In this document: positions 40,589-50,573 of the stretch, piece after piece
How the letters are laid out: each line of letters starts with the position of its first letter
Position numbering within the stretch: position 1 is the first letter of the stretch
NCBI RefSeq assembly: GCF_009602425.1
Contig: NW_022261504.1
Span: forward strand, 534,344-598,343
From: Actinia tenebrosa
Lineage: Eukaryota > Cnidaria > Anthozoa > Actiniaria > Actiniidae
Length of the DNA: 64,000 nt
Reading direction: 5' to 3'
The notes under the pieces: model-generated
Databases searched by the model: none
Told to the model about the DNA's origin: nothing
What the model saw: only the letters and a program-made list of their open reading frames with translations
Position numbers and translations under genes: made by a program

Positions 40589-40707
40589 GTCCCTTTCATA
40601 GTCCTTTGCGCCATCTTGAAAGGTAGCCGTGCCTTCGCATCGAAGCGAGACGAACGGTGAGCGTGCAATGATAGAGACCTTTTTTAACATCTTGGACAAT
40701 TATTCAC
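40589..40707 (+). mobile_element. Partial copy of the GCGCCATCTTGAAAGG repeat
   Basis: AGTCCCTTTCATAGTCCTTT, GCGCCATCTTGAAAGGTAGC, GCATCGAAGCGAGACGAACG and a GATAGAGA block match the more complete element at 47891-48039 in order. The right terminal inverted repeat is missing or strongly changed. Confidence 0.6.
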
Positions 40708-40972
40708 ATGTAATAATGCACACGTAATAATGCACACGTTTTTAAAATTAATTAATTAATTACCAAAATAATTACCAATAAATCAATTAATACATTATGC
40801 ATATGCCAATGTAAGGTTCTTTTATTTTGGGATATTCTCTTTCATATTTTAGACATGGCATTCCCTTTTTTTCTTAGCTAATTTTAACACTAACTCGAGA
40901 AAATATGTTTGTCGGACAAATAATTTTGCCTCCTGGTAGCTTCTTCTGGTAAGATGGCAGACGTCATTCTTG

Positions 40973-41090
40973 AAGTGCAACCAACATGACTCAAAATCCC
41001 TTGAGATATAAATAACAACGAAACAGCCGCCAGGAATGCTTTGTTATCGACAACTAACATGGCGGCAACATGCCTCTTCAATTCTTTGAA
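40973..41090. mobile_element. Palindromic repeat, ATGGCGGC family
   Basis: GAAGTGCAACCAACATGACTC, CCCTTGAGATATAAATAAC and GAAACAGCCGCC are followed by TTGTTATCGACAACTAACAT and GGCGGCAACATGCCTCTTC. This is an uninterrupted relative of the repeat that hosts the foldback element in gene A. Confidence 0.55.
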
Positions 41091-41362
41091 TCATATGTAC
41101 AAAATTATGTCATAAAACGTGAGTGGAATCTTTTAGAATGACATCGAAATGACTGTTAGATGATTATCTGAAAGAATTACGGACGGGAAAACCAGATGTT
41201 ATTAATTAGTTTCCGGGGTTAGTCAAGAAAGCTATGCCAAGAGGGCATAAATACATTTATGCTCTATTGGCTATGTATAATATGTGGTTTGCAAAAGACA
41301 TATGGCGGCCATGTTGGTTGATTCAACGAAAGAGTGCAATGACAAATCTTTTTGGGCCACCT

Positions 41363-41667
41363 CAGGGGCGTAACCAGGGATCTTGCAGGGGAGGTGCACA
41401 GGCAATGATTTGCAGAACCAAAAAGGTAACCCCCCCCNNNNNNNNNNNNNNNNNNNNNNNNNNNNNNNNNNNNNNNNNNNNNNNNNNNNNNNNNNNNNNN
41501 NNNNNNNNNNNNNNNNNNNNNNNNNNNAATGGGTGAGTGATTCTTAAAAATGCTACAATATACAGATGGAAAGCGGTCTTCATTTAATCAAAAAACATTT
41601 ACATGCGGACCTTGAGCTCTTATAGGGGTTTACGTGCAACCTGTGCTCCCCCCAGGTTACGGCCCTG
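41363..41667. mobile_element. MITE with CAGGGGCGTAACC ends, containing an assembly gap
   Basis: CAGGGGCGTAACCAGG and CCAGGTTACGGCCCTG are inverted ends with one mismatch, and CACCT repeats directly on both sides (41358-41362 and 41668-41672). The interior contains a run of 90 N at 41438-41527, so its content is partly unknown. The ends resemble hAT-type elements, but the visible duplication is 5 bases, so the superfamily is left open. Confidence 0.65.
41438..41527. other. Assembly gap of 90 N
   Basis: A block of unknown bases follows a run of seven C. It splits the MITE at 41363-41667. Isolated single N calls also occur in the first 7 kb, near 19731, at about 44850-44910 and near 62935. Confidence 0.99.
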
Positions 41668-41672
41668 CACCT

Positions 41673-44420
41673 TTCAGTCTTTTAATTAATCATTGGAAAA
41701 ATCGGGGGGGGGAAAACAAAAAGCAACAGGCGTTAATTTCATGTCGTACCCAGTTCCCCTCAATTCGTATAAATAAACAATAAATAAACATGGGTCTTCT
41801 GTATGCGTTTTCATTAATAAAAAATTAATAGCAAAATAGATTCAGCTGTCAAACCAGTACGGAAGAGTAAAAGTTTGAATATGTTGAGTGTTTGTTTTCA
41901 TTATGCGGATAAAAATTTTGGTGAGTCTAGAAGGAAGGTAAAATCTTGTAAAACTACGGGAATGTACAGATGATATTCAAGGTCATCTTCTAAAGTACCA
42001 TCTTTCACGAGAAGACTTGACAGAGTATTAACTTATCTTGGCCAGGTCAGGAAAATCTTAAGTAATAATGACAATGATGTCACTGATTGGCGGATCTGTC
42101 CAAAACATAGACATGGTATTGGGCAGCAAAATAAATAAACAAAGAATGGGCTTCCTGTGGTCCACGTCCGACAGCTGAATCTATTTTGCTGTTCAGCGGC
42201 TTTCACTACTAGATTACTAGAAAAGAGTAACTCCAAGATGAACTCAGGAAAATAACGAGGCAGTTTTTTAAAACTAATATCCTCGATAAAGTTACAAGAA
42301 TAATGTTTTAGTATGTTACTATATTCAAAGACTTCATTGAGGACGAAATTGAAGACCGAAAGTGGATACTTCTGGGCCTAAATGTATCAACATGACCGTT
42401 GTATCGAACTGCAGATGAGGACTCGTTTTCAAAGGCATGTTTTATCTGGATTATTTGGATTTCTTTTTGGTTGTAGGCAAAATATGAACAAATAATCTTG
42501 TGATTTGTTCATCGATTGATGTTTGTGCATCGTGCAAATAATTTACAGTTATTTATTTCGAGTGAACTTATCGTTGTATTTTATGACAGTATACAGCGTT
42601 TTACCTTACAGTTAAGGCATGTTGTGATATCAGTCTTTCGATTCCAATACTGTTTTCTAAAACCGTTTTTTACAATTTTTGTGGTTAAAATGTTTTTAAA
42701 ATATATTAGATCAGTTTAAATAGTGAATTTATATACATTTAAAGATAAATCGTATTCAAAACTAATTGCACCTTTTTGACGTAATACATTAAATCTCAAA
42801 AGTACTGAAAGTTGGTCGACCTGTCCACTTCTCAAAACCTGGTGGCCGCAAAATATTATTTTAATTTCTGTAAGAACTACCTTTTATCTCTGCAGTACTC
42901 AAATATTATAGTCCTACGAAGTCTAACTTTTGAGTTTTGATTTTTTCCCCTAAGCCATATTTTAGCCAACTGGCCAAAGTCGATTATCGATGGTCGGTAA
43001 AATTAAAATATCTAGATATAAATAAGTTCAGATTGAACTTTAAGGCTACTCATCTTTGCATAAGATAGATATCTACTATAATATGGAAGGATTTAGTGTT
43101 GTGATGATTTGTTATGGATTTACGAATTTTTAAACATCGCCCAAATTTCATAAATGAGAAGTAGTCAAAAGCACTAATTTGGCCCCCAAGGGGACCACCC
43201 CTGAAACTTTGCAAAAAAGCGCCGAGACACAAAACAAAATGTGTTTTATAATTAACCTTGGAAGGGCACACTCACACACAAAGTTTGAAAGAAATCTGTT
43301 TTTTCACCCAAAATGGTTATGAGGTTCTTGCAGAGACAGCCTCTTAATAGCATTCTTGCTATAAAGGGCATTTTTTGTATTTTTGATATTAAAATATTTT
43401 AACGATTTGGACGATTTACGGCAATCTTAGAAAGAAAAGCACCGATCGAACGACAAGGAAATTTGTCGGTACAACCATAAAGTGTACAAGATAACGAAGC
43501 CGAGCTCGCATTCAATTGAAGAGCTTATGTTTATTCAAAGTTCCCAGGTTTTGTTGATTGAGCATTTGTTGAATTTGATCCCTAAAAGACCTTGAGCGCA
43601 AACGATTTATGAACAAATCACTGAATCCATCGCAAGCAAATTTCGGATCTTTTTCAGAAGAGAGCAAAAGTACTTAACGCTTTTGAAAGCCGCGCCGGTG
43701 ACTGAAATATTGAATAAAATAATTTCTAATAAAATGATTTTTAAAAATGCGTTACCATACTACAATAAAACTAGTGTCTGTGACAATTAATGGTTTTGCT
43801 TCTTTTGCGCCAAAGTGTCTGTGACAATTACTAGTAACGGTCATTGTTTGTTTTGCGCCAAAGTCTGAATTTCAAGCAGTATTTTAAAGCCTGCAATAAT
43901 TTCAAGCAGTAATTTCAAGCAATTTCAGTAATTTCATTATGTTTTGCAAGGATTTTATTTTCATTGCATTTGATATTCCATACGATCGATTGAATAAACA
44001 TATTGCACCACTAGCTAGCAGATCATGCGAAGCAACCATAAATTTTTTGGTCCATATGCATAAAATTAAAAAAAACAAAAACAAGCTGACTGGCGATACG
44101 CTGGTCACAGGTGCCAATCACATGAATATCGCAGGACCATTAAAATAAGCTGTTGATTCGATTTTAAAGTCAATTGACAATGGAGTATGTTCTTTGAGTT
44201 TGCCCTACTGACCAAAGTATCGAAACTCTGAACATAGTTAAATATGGTTTGAAGTAAATAGGGGAAGTACCGCCTCTACAAACTAACCTTATTTAGTCTG
44301 AGGTCATTTAATATTGACTGGTCAATCCAAAGAAAAACCGACTAGTCTCCGCAGGAAATAGGTCGGGGCAAAACCTTCTTCCTCTAGATACTTTTTCCTC
44401 GGAACTAAAGTTAATCCAAC
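41673..44420. other. Intergenic region before TNF gene F
   Basis: No supported gene. Near 43770-43862 a segment of about 50 bases with GTGTCTGTGACAATTA and TTTTGCGCCAAAGT is directly duplicated. At 43873-43935 ATTTCAAGCAGTA-type units recur several times. Open frames are short and unrecognised. Confidence 0.4.
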
Positions 44421-47402
44421 ATGGCAGAGGAAGAAAAACCAAAATCCAGAAGAGAATGCTTGCTTTGTTTGCTTTGGTTTTGCTGTGTTTTGCTCACTTT
44501 GGCAGCGTTTACGTTTTCGATGTATACAGTGAAAGAATTTGCAACGCTCAAAGCGCGCATTGGCGATTTGGAAAGCCAACTGAGTCTAATAAGTGGAAAC
44601 AATTTGGGATATTCAGAGAAAGACTACATGGCATCTAGAAGGACTCTACCGCAATCAAATAAAGTAAGTCTAGTAAATAACAGTAACACTGCTGCCTGTC
44701 CGACATCGACTCCAGTTTTAACTGTTATGTTAATGTTGTATCAGGTCAGTGTTATAAAGTATGTCTGTGGTAGAACAAGGCTGTTTCCTCGAGCGTTCTT
44801 TTCTTTCTTAAAGTGCACATGAACCCTTCGACAATACTTTCAGTACTGNTTCTGCATAAAGTAAATAGTTGATTGGTAAAATATTTCTTGATTTGAGTGA
44901 TGCGTCTNTAAGTTATGAAGGTTTATACTTCCAATATGTTAATGATGATGACGTCAGGTAAGGTATTTGAGTGTTTTTGTTGTAACTAGTAATACTAAAT
45001 GCTGGCCATTTTGAAAATAAAAATTGTAAATAGCTTTCATGTAAACCATGAGTAAAATAATGATGCTTTTTAAATACTGTTTCTATGAACCAGTTCGATT
45101 TTGTATATTTGATTAAGCCTTAATAGACGTCACACTCATTAGCATATTGGAAGTATTAAACCTTCATAACTTAGAAACGCATCACTCAAATCAAGAAATA
45201 TTTTACCATTCAACTATTTACTTCGTGTAGAATCAGTACTGAAAGTATTGTCGAAGGGTTCATGTGCACTTTAAAAGGCGAAAAAATATATACTGCAATA
45301 ATAGTTTGAGCAAATAAAAAACGCGTTTCAGTAAAATGAAAGTGAAAATGAATTCAGTCATAAATTTAAATAGAATATTACAGTTTGTCAAAACCCTAGA
45401 AACAGCTGCACACACAGTGCAAGACAGTATGAAAGTGAAAGTCAACCAAACATACGTAAAAAATACACGAATGGGGTTCAATATTTTTTTAAAATGTATT
45501 TTGCAGCGAGTGTTAAAGTAAGTAAACAACAGCAGAACAATGCTGGCATCAAGCCATAACGCCGTGACATTAATTTGACTTTCTGATGAGGAGCAGCTAG
45601 AGGCTATTTTTATCTAATCCATAGCATTGACAATCAACATGAGGCAATAGACCGATCAGAATCCTCGAAGATGACATTGATAGACACAACAGAGAAAGAT
45701 GATAAGGCTAAGACACAACAAGACTTAACTCATCGTGCGAGAAAACGAAGAGCATATTTTTCACGGGGGTAGGGAGAGGAGAAGGTTCAAAAAGGATGAA
45801 GGGAAGGGAGGGAACGTCAAGAGGATGACAGTCGTAACCCTTGTACCTATTCTTTGCAGATTTGGCACACAAGTAAGGAGGACAAGAAAAATAAAATTCA
45901 TGGTACGACTAGCAACATTGTTTTCTTTGTCAGGTAACCCTTAAATGGCTTTCACAGACTCCACAGAGCCACCTTCCATGCACTGCCAGTGATTGGATAG
46001 GATGCGTTGCTGTTATCGTTATTGATCGAAGCAAAAAGCCATTGAGTGTCAAGATTCTGTAGGTTTGTCATTACTAAGATAGATGGATCGGAGTTTCATT
46101 TTTAATTCTGGTTCTTTCTAGAAATAAATAAAAGAGAAACCCAGAAGCCTTATAAGGACAGGGTAAGTATCGAATAAGAACAAGTTTAAGCAACATGATC
46201 AATGACTTATGTGACGTGTGTGCTTTATCAAACTATTGGCGAATGGGCTGCACTATCACGAAAGAAGGGGGAGGGGGTACGTTTATTAGAAATAAAAAGA
46301 TAATTTAGCTTTCATTAACAATGTTATATATTTTTTTAAATACTGTTTTTTTTCTTCAGTCCAATGTTTTCATTCACTTAAGTGGAGGCCTCAAAGCGAG
46401 AAGAGGTAAAATACTCACTACAAATCGTTTACCCAGGAAAGATACGCTAAACTGCCAAGGATTAATAGTTTACTCTTATTATTAGTTTTTTAAGGTCTTT
46501 ATTTGATTTCTTTTCAGATCGTAACCTGATCAAACACTTGAAAGTGTAGAATTTTGACTCCACTACGCTAGAAATACAACACACACACTTTTGTTATACA
46601 TGGGCAGGTGGGTCAGCTGGGCTCAGAGTTTGACTAGTTTAATCAATTATTTTCTTTCGAAGACTTTTCAAACGACAATTTTTGTACTTTAAATGATAAT
46701 ACACCTATCTAGCCCTAATTAAATCCCTTTTGTGTATGGAAAACTGCAGCACACAGCGTTGCCTATAAAACTGAATCATTTAATAGATCAAGTATAGGCA
46801 TTAATTAATTTAGACACAAAAAGCAGTCTACACTGCTGTATAGAAATATACTTTTTATAATTTATGTGATACTGATATAAAAATAGAAAATAAAAATGGT
46901 TTACAACATGATCAATGTAAAATAAAAGGAAAAAGCAAAGAAATAAACTAAATCTCCTACAAATTATGTCCTGCTGTATGTACTTCAACTCAAAAAACGA
47001 TCACCGAAACTTGATCTCTACCAGAGGTCTCGCCCCAATCCCCTAACTTGTGCGTAAGACAATAGCAACAGGTGTCTCACAGCACTGATCTAAGACAAAA
47101 CCGATGGTTCCATACTGATCGTAGTTCCCGGATATTATTTCATCTACAGCCAAATACAAGTGATATTTTACAGGTTGGACGAAAACGCCATCAAAATGCA
47201 TAAGAGTTTTATAAATTCCAAACGCATCTTATCGGGTATATTTGGATACGAATGTAATCATGGTAAACAACACCCTGAGACATTCGACGCTAGACTTTAC
47301 GTTAATTATCAAGGTGGGGTCTTCAAGCTACAAAATGGCGATCGAATCTGTATCCGCGGAGTCAATAGGACTCCAATTACTTTCGGAAGTTGTTGGTGGT
47401 AG
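44421..47402 (+). CDS. TNF-like gene F, no collagen, divergent or decaying head (6 exons, tentative)
   Basis: Exon 1 (44421-44663) encodes a clear type II N-terminus: a short basic tail, an anchor at about 13-36 rich in Leu/Phe/Cys, and a stalk. Tentative exons are 45671-45768 (contains RARKRR, a strong furin-type site), 45860-45933, 46122-46162, 46360-46405 (FIHLSGG, the first TNF strand) and 47095-47402. Phases agree and the joined frame is open for 269 codons. No Gly-X-Y collagen was found. The head has GYYFIYSQIQ, NYQGGVFKLQNGDRI, but its first 15-20 residues (the W...QGSIRY part) are absent and the end TFGSCWW lacks the SYFGAFL strand. The last-exon acceptor (CTAAG) is poor. It may be a fast-evolving gene or one on its way to a pseudogene. 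Exons 2 and 3 are the least certain. Confidence 0.5.
44812..45270. mobile_element. TTAA-flanked hairpin element in gene F intron 1
   Basis: AGTGCACATGAACCCTTCGA and TCGAAGGGTTCATGTGCACT are exact inverted ends, and the mirror symmetry continues for about 130 bases per arm. TTAA lies on both sides (44808-44811 and 45271-45274). The loop is unique. It is a non-autonomous DNA element, possibly mobilised by a piggyBac-like enzyme (inference). It starts about 150 bases after exon 1. Confidence 0.75.
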
Positions 47403-47497
47403 CGACTCCAAATATCTTTGATTGAGTAGCTTATACTTACCAGAGTAATTCTCAAATCAAACAAGACAACTAACATAGTACTGCATGTAGTGTATAT

Positions 47498-47772
47498 ACA
47501 TGCTTCAAGAGTTCAGCGCTACTGCTCTAAGCGCATGCTCAAAGGGTCAAAAAATTGGGACCATGGGTTTTAATAATTGAATTTTTAATTGAATAATTGA
47601 AGTTTAATTGTATTTTTCTTATCAAGCACAAATTTCATTAAATATTCAAAAGCAGGTAGCGTTAAGCTAATTCCAAATCAAATATACCAAAATATAGCAA
47701 TTTTTACAGCCCATGGTCCCTTGACCCCTTGAGCACGCGCTTAGAGCAGTAGCACGGAACTCTTGATGTACT
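47498..47772. mobile_element. Imperfect hairpin element 3' of gene F
   Basis: TTCAAGAGTT, CTACTGCTCTAAGCGC, TGCTCAAAGGGTCAA and GGACCATGGG on the left have mirrored partners on the right (CCCATGGTCC, TTGACCCCTTGAGCA, GCGCTTAGAGCAGTAG, AACTCTTGA). Several mismatches suggest an older insertion. It begins about 95 bases past the stop codon. Confidence 0.6.
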
Positions 47773-47890
47773 GTAGAGAAACTACTGGACGAGTTCGAGC
47801 ATGACTGATCATTAATTATCAAGACCATGGCGTTGTCATCTGCCGAAGGCGTAGCCTGAGCCGGAAAAAACAGCCAAGGTCTTGATAATA

Positions 47891-48039
47891 GTCCCCTTCA
47901 CAGTTCCCTGCGCCATCTTGAAAGGTAAGGTAGCCGTGCCTTTGCATCGAAGCGAGACGAACGGTGAGCTTGTAGTGATAGAGATATTTGAATAATTGTC
48001 CAAGGTGTTAAAAAAGGAGCAGGGAACTGTGAAGGGGAC
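47891..48039. mobile_element. MITE with 21-bp inverted ends
   Basis: GTCCCCTTCACAGTTCCCTG and CAGGGAACTGTGAAGGGGAC are exact mirrors. The interior carries GCGCCATCTTGAAAGGTA and GCATCGAAGCGAGACGAACG, also found in the partial copy at 40589. Exact arms suggest a fairly recent insertion. Confidence 0.7.
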
Positions 48040-48100
48040 GATTCATAATGTTACGGGAAAGCCGAATTCAAATATTATCTTATTATACATAGCTACATAA

Positions 48101-49074
48101 TGCTACACTACACTAGTTGGTGTCTATAGTATCCCATCATGCTACACAACACTAGTTGGTGTCTATAGTATCCCATCGTGCTACACAACACTAGTTGGTG
48201 TCCATAGTAACCCATCGTGCTACAAACACTAGTTGGTGTCTATAGTATCCCATCGTGCTACACTACACTAGTTGGTGTCTATAGTATCCCATCATGCTAC
48301 ACAACACTAGTTGGTGTCTATAGTATCCCATCATGCTACAAACACTAGTTGGTGTCTATAGTATCCCATCATGCTACACTACACTAGTTGGTGTCTATAG
48401 TATCCCATCGTGCTACGCAACACTAGTTGGTGCTTATAGTAACCCATCATGCTACACTACACTAGTTGGTGTCTATAGTAACCGAACATGATACACAACA
48501 ATAGTTGGTGCCTATAGTATCCCATCATGCTACACAACACTCTTTGGTGCCTATAGTAACCCATCATGCTACACTACACTAGCTGGTGTCTATAGTATCC
48601 CATCATGCTACATTACACTAGTTGGTGTCTATAGTATCCCATCGTGCTATACAACACTACTTGGTGCCTATAGTAACCCATCATGCTACACTACATTAGT
48701 CGGTGTCTATAGTATCCCATCATGCTACACCACACTAGTCGGTGTCTATAGTATCCCATCATGCTACACAACACTTGTTGGTGACTATAGTATCCCATCA
48801 TGCTACACAACACTACGTGGTGCCTATAGTAACCCATCATACTACACCACACTAGTCGGTGTCTATAGTATCCCATCATGCTACACAACACTAGCTGGTG
48901 CCTATAGTATCCCATCATGCTATACAACCCTAGTTGGTGCCTATAGTATCCCATCATGCTACACAACACTAGTTGGTGCCTATAGTATCCCATCATGCTA
49001 CACAACACTAGTTGGTGTCTATAGTACCCCATCACGCTACACAACCCTAGTTGGTGCCTATAGTATCCCATCAT
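48101..49074. repeat. 39-bp minisatellite, about 25 units
   Basis: The unit is GCTACACAACACTAGTTGGT followed by GTCTATAGTATCCCATCAT, with small changes such as TGTC/TGCC and ATC/ACC. Because 39 is a multiple of three, a minus-strand frame stays open and reads as a 13-residue repeat MMGYYRHQLVLCS. I treat this as repeat DNA and not as a gene, because no start context, splice sites or non-repetitive coding sequence accompany it. Confidence 0.9.
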
Positions 49075-49434
49075 GCTTGATATCTCCAGTTCTCTTCATC
49101 TAGAACTCATACTGCTCGAACCTCTACTTTGCGTGACTCCTACTTTGTGCTCATCTGTCCCCTTTGTAATTCACTTCCTATTTCCATCCGTTCTTCCCAC
49201 GCCATGTCTTTATGTTTAAAACGTCATCTTAGAGATCTTTTCTTTATCCTTCTTAATAACATTTTTAATGTACATAATATCCGCACATGGTGCCGATACT
49301 GTCGCCGATCAAATTTACATTCGACATGAATGTGCTAGTCTTTATCCCTTTTTTCAACGATGCGCAATTCCTCACAAAAGCAATCCACTTATTGCTCTAT
49401 AAGTTTGATCGGTAGAGAGTGGCCAATATTTAGA

Positions 49435-49571
49435 TCTTATTAACCGAGCGGGAGGTCTGTACGGGATAATCTTGACTGAGGTCGGAATGTACAGACCGAG
49501 CGCAGCGAGGTCTGTACCCGACCGAGGTCAAGATTATCCCGTACAGACCGACCAAACTCGGTTGATAAGAG
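49435..49571. mobile_element. Hairpin MITE with GTCTGTACGGGATAATC arms
   Basis: CTTATTAACCGAG at the left pairs with CTCGGTTGATAAG at the right, and GGTCTGTACGGGATAATCTT pairs with AAGATTATCCCGTACAGACC inside. A further mirrored pair (TTTTATTATATGACC at about 49571 and GGTCATATAATAAAA at about 49732) lies just outside, suggesting a composite of two elements. Confidence 0.6.
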
Positions 49572-49749
49572 TTTTATTATATGACCACCTTTTATTAAAA
49601 AGGACAAAATGTTTTCGCCGTAAGATTAATATGCGATCGGACCGGTTAATACCGGAGAATCTAGACCAGTCCGCGATGCGTTCTATCCAATCAGATTGCT
49701 CGATTTGCTAGTGTCCAGGCTCTAAGATTCACGGTCATATAATAAAAGC

Positions 49750-50573
49750 CCGTATTGTTGGCTCCGAATTACCTCGCGATAGGACAATCGCCATACAAAT
49801 TGAGCCGCCAACAAAGCGCAGCCTTTATATGCTGATGATATGAACCTGCTATATAGCCATAAATGTCATAAAAAGGCATTTCAGTTATGAACAAAGAACT
49901 TGCTTCCCTTATAATACCTCATTATTCTTTGAAACACTAGCTAAGACCTTTATCTTATAGCATCTCATCATGCTACGCTGACAACTTTGCTAACTTTTTG
50001 TGCTACACTGGTGTCAGTCGCAGACTAAATGGCGCACTAATTTACGTCTCCATACACACATTTTCTTTGCCACGGACAGTAGAGAAAGCCGAGTGGCAAT
50101 TTCAACGATGTTTGCTCGCACCTAAATAAGCAAAATTTTGAACGAGTTGTACAACTTTGTGCCCGTATTATAGCAAGATTACTGTTTTATGGCATTGTTT
50201 CACCAGTTTAATATTTGTAATCAAAGCGTCGGTCAATTTAATCAAGTGGAACCACTTACGCTGTAAAACACGAGCTTGCTATTTCGATGAAAGAAGCTAA
50301 TGACTGTGATAAAACAAAAGCAGAAAACAGGAGCAGATATGAGTAAATGACTTTTGTACCTGAAGAAATCGTCCGCTGATTTGACCACCGAACATACTTA
50401 CAGTCATCGCAGAGAGAACTCACTGACGTAAGACTAGGTCCTAGTTCATCCCTACACAATTAACAATAGAACATGCAGTATCTTGCCAGTGATCACGTGA
50501 TCTTCATTCTAGGAAATGGCACAAACACAGAACCAGTGCCAAAGGTTGGAAACCCCGGTTCCACACAACACAA
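49750..50573. other. Intergenic region before TNF gene G
   Basis: No gene is supported. The sequence is AT-rich with no strong repeat. It should contain the promoter and 5' UTR of gene G, but no clear core element is visible. Confidence 0.35.

Noticed and set aside
48691-49074. 127-codon minus-strand frame of repeated MMGYYRHQLVLCS
   Set aside because: It lies wholly inside the 39-bp minisatellite and stays open only because the unit is a multiple of three. No unique coding sequence or splice sites accompany it.
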